Positions 1-7,233 of a stretch of DNA of 25,944 nt are shown here, piece by piece. The stretch spans positions 1-25,944 of the IMG/VR virus record IMGVR_UViG_3300032235_001005, one strand, 5' to 3'. The translations under genes were made by a program, and so were the position numbers. The stretch is from a virus. Under the pieces are notes generated by a model. That model made no database searches. It was given only the letters and a program-made list of their open reading frames with translations, and was not told where the DNA came from. Every line of letters starts with the position of its first letter. Positions within the stretch are counted from its first letter, which is position 1.

Positions 1-865
1 CAAGTTTATCTACCATACTCTCAAGTACATCATATCTATCTTCAGGGATTGTTACATAATGTTCTTCAAAAAGACCTTTCATTCCCTGAAGGAATGATTC
101 GGTCATTTCATTTTTAATGCCTGTTTCTATAGAGAGTGCATTTTCAGCAATCCATTCATCAGCAACATACTCTAAATATGAGTCAATTCTTTCTTCAAAT
201 GCTTCTTTAATTTCTTCTACTTCTTCTGCAAGTTTTTGCTCGTAGGTATGAATAATTGCTTCTTCAATTTGAGCAGTTCTGGAATTTAAAGCAGCTTCAA
301 ATACTGTTTTTGCTTTTAACTTAAATTCTTCGGAGAGATCATCCTCTGAAAGAAGCGCACTTACATCTTCTTCAATTTCTTCTTCAACTTGAGCAAATGC
401 CTCTTTCATAGCCTTGCTCTTTTTTTCTTCATCATCTTCTTCTTCACCTTCTTCATCATCTTCTTCATCTTCTTCGTCTTCATCTTCTTCATTTGAAGAT
501 TTTGCTGCTTCATCAAGTTCTTCTTCTACCTCTTCTTCAATCAGATCTTCATCTTCCAGATCTTCATCTTCTTTGATGGCATCTGACTTCTTCAGACCTT
601 TCATTGATTCGGCAGACTTTGCACCTTTATTTACAACATCTTTAACAGACTTAAGTGATGGTTCCTTCAGTTTTGCTGAATCGTCATCGGGTCTATAATT
701 TTCTGGGGTAGGACCACCAAGATCTTCCCAACTACCAGTTTGACCATCAGGAATACCTGTAGTCAAATGCTTCATTGGATCTGCTGGTTTTGCACCTGCG
801 TTTACTGCAGTTTTAGATTGCTTAGTTCCTGTTTCCATTTCTTGTAAATTTTTACCACGGGACAT
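1..865 (-). CDS. 22: gp22-like prohead scaffolding core protein (C-terminus cut by window edge)
   Basis: Main scaffold of the T4-type prohead core, around which the capsid shell assembles; it is later degraded by the gp21 protease. 288 codons are visible and the frame is open to the left edge. Residues 1-90 are a flexible, polar N-terminal part with a duplicated motif (VN-x-GAK near 21-26 and 79-83, each followed by A-D/E-P/S-MK). Residues 98-147 are almost only Glu/Asp. From about 150 onward the sequence is helical and charged, as expected of a scaffold, ending with a conserved-looking block (FLQGMKGLFEEHY, 258-270). Three L/I-x-E|A sequences (117-120, 200-203, 219-222) fit the T4 prohead protease cleavage rule. 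The start has a strong ribosome site (GGAGAG, 871-876) and a late promoter lies upstream. Position directly after gp21 supports the call; the MCP gp23 would follow outside the window. Confidence 0.9.
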   Translation of the reverse strand, partial: MSRGKNLQEMETGTKQSKTAVNAGAKPADPMKHLTTGIPDGQTGSWEDLGGPTPENYRPDDDSAKLKEPSLKSVKDVVNKGAKSAESMKGLKKSDAIKEDEDLEDEDLIEEEVEEELDEAAKSSNEEDEDEEDEEDDEEGEEEDDEEKKSKAMKEAFAQVEEEIEEDVSALLSEDDLSEEFKLKAKTVFEAALNSRTAQIEEAIIHTYEQKLAEEVEEIKEAFEERIDSYLEYVADEWIAENALSIETGIKNEMTESFLQGMKGLFEEHYVTIPEDRYDVLESMVDKL

Positions 866-903
866 TTGATCTCTCCGATTAACCTATATGTTTAATCTAT
901 ATT

Positions 904-911
904 TATTTATA
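904..911 (-). promoter_or_regulatory. T4-type late promoter box for gp22
   Basis: The minus strand reads TATAAATA, identical to the T4 late -10 box recognised by the phage sigma factor gp55. It sits in the 48-base gap between the gp21 stop and the gp22 start, 38 bases before the ATG. A promoter here fits the high scaffold demand. Confidence 0.75.
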
Positions 912-913
912 AA

Positions 914-1564
914 TTACAAATTTGATAAAAACTGCTGGAATAAAGAAATTTTATTCTCCTCAAGAAGTTTTTCATCTACCAAAGTATTTATTTTTCTTTT
1001 AATTTTTGATACATTTTGTTCTCTTAGAACACCACCATCCCAAACCCATTCCTTACCTTCCATAATTCCTTGAACGAATGCATCGGGTGCAGATGGATCA
1101 GCAACAATATCGGCAGCAGTTGCAAGCATAAAATCTTCACCGACAAGTGAATAACCTTCATTTGTTGGAATTAAAGAACCAATGCCACGAGAAGAAACAC
1201 CAAGACAAACACCTTCACCTAAAAGGGAAGATGCAATTTTTCCCATTGGAGTTTCGAGAATTTTTGCTTTCCCAATAAAATTATCACCATTCCTATAAAG
1301 TTCACAAATTTTATGTGAAACTCTATCAAGGTTTACTGTGGGACCATCAGGATGTCCAAGTTCACCAAGAGCACGACCTTTCTGAATAAAATTTTCATTA
1401 TATCGTTTAACCTCTCTTTCAAGAGTTCTCATTTCATAAAGTCTTTTGTTTCTATTTGGTTTATTTGCTTGGAGAAAAATTCCCTCAATGAAAAGAGATT
1501 TTTTACCGTTTCTTTCTTCGGTAATTACTTTTACCTTTTCGATTTCTTCTGTGATTAATTTCAT
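914..1564 (-). CDS. 21: gp21-like prohead core protease
   Basis: Serine protease of the T4 prohead that cleaves scaffold and shell proteins before DNA packaging. 216 residues, close to the 212 of T4 gp21. The likely catalytic His is in GELGHPDGP (H71) and the likely catalytic Ser in LGVSSRGIG (S124 or S125), with a downstream acidic block (GEDFM, then DPSAPDAF) typical of marine T4-like gp21. A longer frame to 1618 exists, but I chose the ATG at 1564: it follows the preceding stop codon by one base, has a ribosome site (AGGTGGA, 1569-1575) four bases upstream, and gives the family's usual length. Location between portal/core genes and gp22 matches T4. No late box was seen directly before it, so it is probably co-transcribed and translationally coupled with the 191-aa gene. 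Confidence 0.92.
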   Translation of the reverse strand: MKLITEEIEKVKVITEERNGKKSLFIEGIFLQANKPNRNKRLYEMRTLEREVKRYNENFIQKGRALGELGHPDGPTVNLDRVSHKICELYRNGDNFIGKAKILETPMGKIASSLLGEGVCLGVSSRGIGSLIPTNEGYSLVGEDFMLATAADIVADPSAPDAFVQGIMEGKEWVWDGGVLREQNVSKIKRKINTLVDEKLLEENKISLFQQFLSNL

Positions 1565-1565
1565 T

Positions 1566-2141
1566 TTATCCACCTGCGATTTGAATTTCCGTGATGTGAA
1601 CGTTTGCTGCCTGACCATCTCCTTTCACACCAACTTTTGTAATTCTTCTCAATTCAGCAGTTTGGTCAACATTTGAAACTGATGGTGTCCAAACTGATGG
1701 ATACGCAACAGAAGAAGTATTGTGATCTATTTCAATTCTTCTAGAATAACCACCATTATTGGTATGCTCATTATCTACAGATACAACACGAGAAAAATTG
1801 GTGTTTATACCTGCAAATTGAATTCCTGTAAGTTGAACATAATCACCAGCAATAAATTGGGAAAAAGTTCCTTCTGGTAAAATTACATTAGTAGTTGCTC
1901 CTGTTTGGATTCCTACTACTTTTTGTGAAATTACAGTGTCTTTAATTACGACAGTTTCACCAGAAGCAATCCATAAACTAGAAGTGCTTAATGATGGAGT
2001 TGGACTTATTTCAACAAAAATATTTTGGTCAGAACTAATTTTCAAGTAACCAGACTTTAAAGGTATTGGTCCACTGGTGGAAATGCCAGAAGAAGAAACT
2101 GCAACTGTCTCAATATTTTGAACAATTTTAAATGCAAACAT
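1566..2141 (-). CDS. Conserved structural protein of unknown role between gp67 and gp21
   Basis: 191 residues. I do not recognise a T4 homologue; T4 has gp68 near this position, but this is not a small helical core protein. The sequence is rich in Ser, Thr, Gly, Val and Ile with alternating hydrophobics, predicting a beta-sandwich virion protein rather than an enzyme. The N-terminus (FKIVQNIETVAVSSSGIS) and the C-terminal strand (VHITEIQIAGG) resemble proteins I recall at this locus in marine T4-like phages. It contains a segment on the theme 'F-x-x-GDYVQLTGI', loosely like segments in the gp7-position fragment at the far end of the window. Start ATG at 2141 has no clear Shine-Dalgarno but a late box lies 23 bases upstream. 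Placement in the head cluster, coupled to the protease, suggests a head-associated or decoration role; that is inference. Confidence 0.7.
   Translation of the reverse strand: MFAFKIVQNIETVAVSSSGISTSGPIPLKSGYLKISSDQNIFVEISPTPSLSTSSLWIASGETVVIKDTVISQKVVGIQTGATTNVILPEGTFSQFIAGDYVQLTGIQFAGINTNFSRVVSVDNEHTNNGGYSRRIEIDHNTSSVAYPSVWTPSVSNVDQTAELRRITKVGVKGDGQAANVHITEIQIAGG
1569..1575 (-). promoter_or_regulatory. Ribosome binding site that fixes the gp21 start
   Basis: The minus strand reads AGGTGGA four bases before the ATG at 1564, inside the last codons of the 191-aa gene. It favours this start over the upstream alternative at 1618, which would overlap that gene by about 50 bases. Confidence 0.7.
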
Positions 2142-2164
2142 TTTATTGTTGTGATGATATTAAC

Positions 2165-2171
2165 TATTTAG
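2165..2171 (-). promoter_or_regulatory. Late promoter-like box for the 191-aa gene and gp21
   Basis: The minus strand reads TCTAAATA when one more 5' base is counted (CTAAATA at 2171-2165). This is a one-base variant of TATAAATA, 23 bases before the ATG at 2141 and in the 52-base gap after gp67. The same variant recurs before four other genes here. Confidence 0.6.
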
Positions 2172-2193
2172 ACATAACTAATATCACAAAATA

Positions 2194-2355
2194 TTAATTT
2201 TCTGTTCCAATAGCATCATTAAACATAGAATTTGAAATACTTGGACGTATTTGTTCTATTTTTTCTGTTGCTTTTGCATAAAGAATTTCCTTTATTTTAT
2301 CACTTATATTTGATGGTGCATCATCAGATGCTATCATATCTAATAAATCATTCAT
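2194..2355 (-). CDS. 67: gp67-like prohead core protein (53 aa)
   Basis: Small open frame of 53 codons starting with ATG at 2355 and ending TAA at 2194. Position directly after the portal gene equals that of T4 gene 67, a minor prohead core component needed for correct head assembly. The protein begins MNDLLDMIASDDAPSN and continues with an amphipathic helix (KIKEILYAKATEKIEQI). This pattern resembles the N-terminal half of T4 gp67 (MEGLIEAIKSNDLVAARKL...), including the spacing of hydrophobic residues. It ends NSMFNDAIGTEN and lacks the long acidic tail of T4 gp67. No strong Shine-Dalgarno is visible, but an exact late promoter box lies 25 bases upstream. Codon choice is like its neighbours. 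Confidence 0.8.
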   Translation of the reverse strand: MNDLLDMIASDDAPSNISDKIKEILYAKATEKIEQIRPSISNSMFNDAIGTEN

Positions 2356-2380
2356 TTTTATTTTAAGTAAAACTTAAAGT

Positions 2381-2388
2381 TATTTATA
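2381..2388 (-). promoter_or_regulatory. T4-type late promoter box for gp67, overlapping the gp20 stop
   Basis: The minus strand reads TATAAATA. The gp20 stop codon TAA (2386-2384) lies inside the box. Spacing to the gp67 ATG is 25 bases. Confidence 0.7.
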
Positions 2389-4054
2389 TTTGTCCTTCTT
2401 TTCCTGTCAAATCAACTCCTGTTTGTGCCCCAGTAATTGTTGGTTCTTGAGGCATTGCCCCCAAAGCATTCATATCTTGCCCCTGAGGTGCAACATTGGG
2501 TTGCATCATTGCAGCAGGATCGGGGATTATTCCTTTTTTAATTTCTTTATCTATTTGCTTATCTATTTCCCTCATCTCATAGTCTGTTTGCCCTAAAATA
2601 TTTTTTCTGACATACTCCACAGAAAAATATCTTCCAAGGTATGGTTCCATAGAAGAAACTACACCCATTTTATCATTCATCAATTCATTTTTTTTCAGAT
2701 CTGCAAAATGATTGTCATAGACATAATCATATTGAATGTGATCACTCAAAGTATCCCAATCTTCAGGTGTTACAATATTTTTCAATATTAATTGGGTCTT
2801 TAACATATCATTAAATATTTGAGAAAATCTTTTTCTCAAACGTCCAACAAATCTAGTAAATTTTAATTCATCTCTTAAAATTTCAGATGATCTTCCCAAA
2901 TTAAAACCACCACCACTATCCAATCTTGTTGATGGGACACCTAACGACTTATAAAGTTTTTTCTGGAAATATTCAATATCGGAAAGTTCTCCAAGATTTT
3001 GACCACCAGGAAGAGTAGTAATTTCAGTTCCCCTACCACCCTCTCTTCTTGGCAACCAAAAATCTTCTAACATTGCCATGTATTTTCTATCATCACGAAT
3101 TTCTCCAGTTGATGCATCATAAACAAGTTTATTTCTATAACGCATCATAACATCACGAAGATATTGTTCTGCTTTAATTTTTGGAAGATTTCCAACATCA
3201 ATATAAAAAATTCTTCTTTCTGGTGCTCTAGATAGTCTATAAATTACAAGACTATCTTCAATCATTCTCAATTGATTGAGTGATTTAATTGCCTTATGTA
3301 AGTATGAAAGAATTGTTTGTTTATTTCTATCTACCAGTCCAGAAGTTATATAAGTAATTGAATCTTTTGATATTCTTACATTATTAACATCTGAATTTCT
3401 AAAAGTAGTATTCTGAGATGTTCCAACATTTGGATCATAAAGATAAAATTCCTCTATCTCTGGTGAAATAAAGTCATCATAAGCACCTTGTTTACTAATT
3501 ACACTTCTAAACTCTGCTGAAAGTGTAGATTTTTGATTCTTTTTTAATTTTCTTACGTGCTTTATTTTTAAAGGATCAATGTATCTAATTTCCTTTATTC
3601 CATCCGAAGGTTTATTGATATCTATTACTTTATGGTAATAAATTCTTCCATCAACGTACCAATTTCTAAAGATTTCGTGACATTTTTTGTCAAAATCCAT
3701 TACTTCTTTAATATATCTAAATTCCTGTCTGATTGCTTCCTTTAATTTATCAGATGCAGGTAAATTAGATAATTCTATTTCTACAGGTGAATCATTTAAA
3801 TCTGAAACTATTGCTTCATTGACTACATCCTCAATAGCACTATCGCACTCTGGATGTAATGACATTTCACGATATCTTCTGATTAAATCGTGCTCAGTTT
3901 TATATACACCTTCAATATCTACATATTGACCATAAAAACCACTAGAAACGTAAAAATCCGATTTATCCTCGGAATTCTCTGGAATGGGGGAAACAATTTT
4001 AGATTTTTTGTCTCCCCCTTTATCATTAATTTTAAAACCAAATAATCTAGCCAT
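2384..4054 (-). CDS. 20: gp20-like portal vertex protein
   Basis: Forms the dodecameric ring at the single head vertex through which DNA enters and leaves; it nucleates prohead assembly and docks the terminase. 556 residues against 524 in T4. Typical portal blocks are visible: the early MSLHPECDSAIEDVVNEAI helix, the basic stretch around APERRIFYIDVGNLPK, the FWLPRREGGRGTEI block, GGQNLGELSDIEYFQKKLY and the LGVPSTRL segment that closes the central domain. The C-terminus is a low-complexity tail rich in Pro, Gln, Met and Gly. This is the gene widely used as a marker for marine T4-like phages. It starts at ATG 4054 with a purine-rich leader (AAAGAAAG) and its own late box; gp67 follows. Confidence 0.96.
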   Translation of the reverse strand: MARLFGFKINDKGGDKKSKIVSPIPENSEDKSDFYVSSGFYGQYVDIEGVYKTEHDLIRRYREMSLHPECDSAIEDVVNEAIVSDLNDSPVEIELSNLPASDKLKEAIRQEFRYIKEVMDFDKKCHEIFRNWYVDGRIYYHKVIDINKPSDGIKEIRYIDPLKIKHVRKLKKNQKSTLSAEFRSVISKQGAYDDFISPEIEEFYLYDPNVGTSQNTTFRNSDVNNVRISKDSITYITSGLVDRNKQTILSYLHKAIKSLNQLRMIEDSLVIYRLSRAPERRIFYIDVGNLPKIKAEQYLRDVMMRYRNKLVYDASTGEIRDDRKYMAMLEDFWLPRREGGRGTEITTLPGGQNLGELSDIEYFQKKLYKSLGVPSTRLDSGGGFNLGRSSEILRDELKFTRFVGRLRKRFSQIFNDMLKTQLILKNIVTPEDWDTLSDHIQYDYVYDNHFADLKKNELMNDKMGVVSSMEPYLGRYFSVEYVRKNILGQTDYEMREIDKQIDKEIKKGIIPDPAAMMQPNVAPQGQDMNALGAMPQEPTITGAQTGVDLTGKEGQI

Positions 4055-4077
4055 CAGTTAATATACTTTCTTTTTAT

Positions 4078-4084
4078 TATTTAG
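4078..4084 (-). promoter_or_regulatory. Late promoter-like box for gp20
   Basis: The minus strand reads TCTAAATA (CTAAATA at 4084-4078), 23 bases before the gp20 ATG, in the 39-base gap after gp19. Confidence 0.6.
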
Positions 4085-4093
4085 AGAGTATTA

Positions 4094-4741
4094 TTATTGG
4101 TTCAAATTGCTGGTTCCTAAAATTGATGCATCATTAGCATCATAAGCATCCCACCAATGGACCTGCAAATCTACAGTAAATTCCTCAATAGTATCTGCAG
4201 AATCATAACTAAGATCAATAGCACTTACTGAGGTTGGGAAGCATCCATAAAACTTATATGTTTTCAAAATTTTCATTTCATCTGAAGTTGCTGGTAATTT
4301 TCCACCAGTAGCACCACCTGTATTTTCCCTTCCTCTGCTGAGTTGATGGACAAGCATTTCTCTCTGATATGATGCCGGAGTGATAACACCAGCATTATCA
4401 TCGTGTCTGTTCATATAATTCATCCATTGCTCAAACGTGTTTCTAATTGTAAAGTTGGTATCGTTGATGACAGTAATTGTCCAAGGATCAAAGGTTCTGT
4501 CACCTGCTACTTTTAAATTTCTTCCTCTGAATGGAACATCAATGACATTGATAGTAGATGCAGGCATAGATGCAGCTTTTATCATAAATCTCATATCTCT
4601 ATCAAGATCTGAGTTGGGAGTAATAAAATCTGGGAAATTAATAATACATTCAAAAAGATTTGGTCTTGCACCACCACCAACAAGTCTAGATTTAAAATCA
4701 CTAATAGTTCTATCTGTATACTGTGGTCCGTTAAATGACAT
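4094..4741 (-). CDS. 19: gp19-like tail tube protein
   Basis: Major subunit of the inner tail tube inside the contractile sheath. 215 residues, somewhat longer than the 163 of T4 gp19. It opens with a short flexible arm (FNGPQYTDRTISDFKSRL) followed by GGARPNLFECIINFP, the usual first beta strand of phage tubes, then MIKAASMPASTI and PFRGR, both recurrent in T4-like tubes. A mid-protein WTITVINDTNFTIRNTFEQWM block and the C-terminal IEEFTVDLQVHWW complete the fold. A strong ribosome site (AAAGGAG, 4749-4755) lies in the 20-base gap after gp18, with no promoter of its own, so it is probably transcribed with the sheath gene. High expression is expected. Confidence 0.94.
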   Translation of the reverse strand: MSFNGPQYTDRTISDFKSRLVGGGARPNLFECIINFPDFITPNSDLDRDMRFMIKAASMPASTINVIDVPFRGRNLKVAGDRTFDPWTITVINDTNFTIRNTFEQWMNYMNRHDDNAGVITPASYQREMLVHQLSRGRENTGGATGGKLPATSDEMKILKTYKFYGCFPTSVSAIDLSYDSADTIEEFTVDLQVHWWDAYDANDASILGTSNLNQ

Positions 4742-4761
4742 TTTTAGACTCCTTTAGTAAA

Positions 4762-7167
4762 TTAAACTGTACCTACAACTTCAGAGAAGCTAACTCCAGT
4801 GCGAGTAGCCACAAATGTAAGACCAATGTAATTAATTGATCTTGCTGGTTTAATGAATATGTCAGCTTTAAATTGATTTGAATCAATTATATCTGGAGTG
4901 TTATTTGTTTCATCGCAAATAACAACAAATTCTGTAATTCCCCTCTTTGCCTTTATATCACGTAAATAAGGTTCAACAATATTGACAAAATTATTTCTTG
5001 TGATAATATCGTTGAATTCAAAGAGTTGTGCTCTTGCTGCCCTCTCAATTGTTGATTCTAAAGTTAAGAATAAACGACGAACATTAATTCTATCAAAAGC
5101 AGAAGGATAAGATAATGCTGTCTTATCTCCAAACAAGATAAATCCAGCACCAGAATTGGCAATAATTGGATTTATTCTATTTGAGTACAGATCATCTCTT
5201 TGCGATTGAGATGGATTGTATGCCAGTTTAATTACATTATTCAGAGAACCTCTTGAACTGCCTGCTGGTGAAAACCAAGGATAGTTATTAGAACTAGTTC
5301 TACACATTAAACCAGCAACATCAGAGTTGCAGGGGAGATATAGGAAAGCATTATTGAAACGATCATATGTATATTTGTATCCACTATCAAATACAGCATA
5401 AGATGAAGATGTAATGGGTGAGAAGAAACTTATAATTTTTTCTGTTTGTGTAGCACTGGAAACTTCACCAACTACATCAGATTTGAATGGAGAAATTACT
5501 GCGATACAATCTTTTCTTTCCTCTGCAATAGAAATTAATGAATTTGCTTTATCTTGAGATTCATATATATTGGATGAGGAAGGTCCATAAATTAAATAAT
5601 TTACAGAATATTCTGCTGGGTTTCTTAAAGTCTCATAAGAACTTTTAATATTTCCAGTTCCAGCAGCATATCCACCAATGTTTGCGTTTCCACTATAATC
5701 TGTTCCACCAGAAAGTGTGTATGTTTTTTTACCAATAACATTAAAAACTACTCCTTGGGTTGGTCTATCCCAAGATCCACTGGTTAGAGAATATGTTGTT
5801 GCAGATGCACCAACTACAATACTTCCAAACGAACCAGTTTCAGATTCACCAACAAATAAGTACTCTGAATTATTTGAAATATAGTCTTTATAGTATACTG
5901 ATTCTTGTGGACTAATTCTTCCGTCCAATGACTTAGTTAATTTTGAAAACTTTTCAACAATATTTGCTGCAGTTCCGGTCACACTTCCAGAATCATCAAC
6001 TACTGCAATATTAATTTCATCATATTTAGAATTCCTTTCTGCTGCATATTGTGATGTTCCAGGTTTTTCTGCAATATTTCTCCAATAAATTGTTTGATTT
6101 ACTAAACCTAAAGTTTGCTGATTATACCAATCTTTAATGTCCTCTGTAATAATTGATGTTAAAGCAACACCAGCACTGGTGGAAAAGTTTAATGGGGAGG
6201 ATCTAAAACTATCAAATGAGTAGATATTTAATGATTCATTTGCGTTTCCTGGATTTTTATATTCAACAGGAGTGGAGATATTATTTTCCACCCTATCAGT
6301 AATACGAACATAAACTTCGTTTTCCCCAACACCTTTAACAACACCTCTCAAATATCCACCATAAACAACTCCATCAGGACCAGTTTTGTTTAAAGATTGG
6401 GTTACCGCACATCCCACAGTAACTGCTGCTCCAGTCTGTGTTGAAGATCTTGTCCCAAAATTAAGATCTAGTGTCAATGAAGTTCCGTTTAGTGATGCTG
6501 GTGAAAATGTTACTGAAGACGTTCCAATTCCTGTAATTGTTGAAGAAGAACCAACGATTCCAGAAATTGGTTCTATAAATTGACCTAAGGCAAGAGATGT
6601 TGTATTGATGCCAGTCAATGATGTTGTAGTTACTCCAAGAACAACACCTGTTTTTGTTACAACAGATGAAAAATTGCTTACAAAAGTTGCAACAGTGCTG
6701 ACACCAGTAATAATTTGATCTGCAAAATTATCTATGACACAGACTTTTAAATTATTTGCCCAAGAACCAGGATTCTTTGAACTGTAATACCATCCAGAAG
6801 GTGTCGAACTGTCATAATCTTCTTTAGATTTTATTGTCAAAACAGCTGGACTGCCACTAGTGCCAGAGTTGGAATTGTTTAGTGCCCCACCTGCAGTAGA
6901 ACCACACCTAATAACTCTTAAAGATCCACCGTAGGAAAGGTAGTTTGAAGCACTCCACCAGTATTCATTTTGTCCGTCTGCTACTTGTGGATAACCAAAA
7001 ATTCTCAATAAATCTTGCTCATTTTCAACAAAAACCGGAGTATCAATTGGTCCTTTTTGAAATGGACCAGCAATTGCGCCAACTTGATCATTAATAGTAT
7101 CAATTCTTCCAATAGTTAAGTCAACTTCTCTTACTTTGACGCCTGGAGATACTAAATTTAATGCCAT
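4762..7167 (-). CDS. 18: gp18-like contractile tail sheath protein
   Basis: Polymerises around the tail tube and contracts to drive it through the host envelope. 801 residues against 659 in T4. The N-terminus (MALNLVSPGVKVREVDL) and the GAIAGPFQKGP block are hallmarks of T4-like sheaths, as is the C-terminal core with FNDIITRNNFVNIVEPYLRDIKAKRGI and the end GLTFVATRTGVSF. Residues about 150-250 are a Thr/Ser/Gly-rich beta insertion (repeated S-x-T-GI-x-T/S segments) that accounts for much of the extra length. It begins with a strong ribosome site (AAGGGGA, 7174-7180) and an exact late box, fitting one of the most abundant virion proteins. Confidence 0.96.
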   Translation of the reverse strand: MALNLVSPGVKVREVDLTIGRIDTINDQVGAIAGPFQKGPIDTPVFVENEQDLLRIFGYPQVADGQNEYWWSASNYLSYGGSLRVIRCGSTAGGALNNSNSGTSGSPAVLTIKSKEDYDSSTPSGWYYSSKNPGSWANNLKVCVIDNFADQIITGVSTVATFVSNFSSVVTKTGVVLGVTTTSLTGINTTSLALGQFIEPISGIVGSSSTITGIGTSSVTFSPASLNGTSLTLDLNFGTRSSTQTGAAVTVGCAVTQSLNKTGPDGVVYGGYLRGVVKGVGENEVYVRITDRVENNISTPVEYKNPGNANESLNIYSFDSFRSSPLNFSTSAGVALTSIITEDIKDWYNQQTLGLVNQTIYWRNIAEKPGTSQYAAERNSKYDEINIAVVDDSGSVTGTAANIVEKFSKLTKSLDGRISPQESVYYKDYISNNSEYLFVGESETGSFGSIVVGASATTYSLTSGSWDRPTQGVVFNVIGKKTYTLSGGTDYSGNANIGGYAAGTGNIKSSYETLRNPAEYSVNYLIYGPSSSNIYESQDKANSLISIAEERKDCIAVISPFKSDVVGEVSSATQTEKIISFFSPITSSSYAVFDSGYKYTYDRFNNAFLYLPCNSDVAGLMCRTSSNNYPWFSPAGSSRGSLNNVIKLAYNPSQSQRDDLYSNRINPIIANSGAGFILFGDKTALSYPSAFDRINVRRLFLTLESTIERAARAQLFEFNDIITRNNFVNIVEPYLRDIKAKRGITEFVVICDETNNTPDIIDSNQFKADIFIKPARSINYIGLTFVATRTGVSFSEVVGTV

Positions 7168-7204
7168 CTGCTTTCCCCTTGTAAGAACTTCATTAGTCTA
7201 GAAG

Positions 7205-7212
7205 TATTTATA
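7205..7212 (-). promoter_or_regulatory. T4-type late promoter box for gp18-gp19
   Basis: The minus strand reads TATAAATA in the 66-base gap between gp17 and gp18, 37 bases before the gp18 ATG. This is one of the longest gaps in the window and contains nothing else I can name. Confidence 0.75.
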
Positions 7213-7233
7213 AATTACTAATTCTATCTTCAG

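Noticed and set aside
414-698. Plus-strand frame of 94 codons, extremely Ser-rich
   Set aside because: It is the antisense of the Glu/Asp-rich tract of gp22 (GAA/GAT read backwards gives TTC/TCA/TCT). No ribosome site or promoter supports it.
899-906. Second TATTTATT box next to the gp22 promoter
   Set aside because: It overlaps the exact TATAAATA box at 904-911 and is a weaker match; AT-rich sequence makes such near-matches common.
1565-1618. N-terminal extension of gp21 to a start at 1618
   Set aside because: It would overlap the end of the 191-aa gene by about 50 bases and exceed family length. The ATG at 1564 has a good ribosome site and follows the previous stop by one base.
4437-6583. 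Plus-strand frames antisense to gp19 and gp18
   Set aside because: The minus-strand genes are certain. These frames have no homology I recognise and no promoter.
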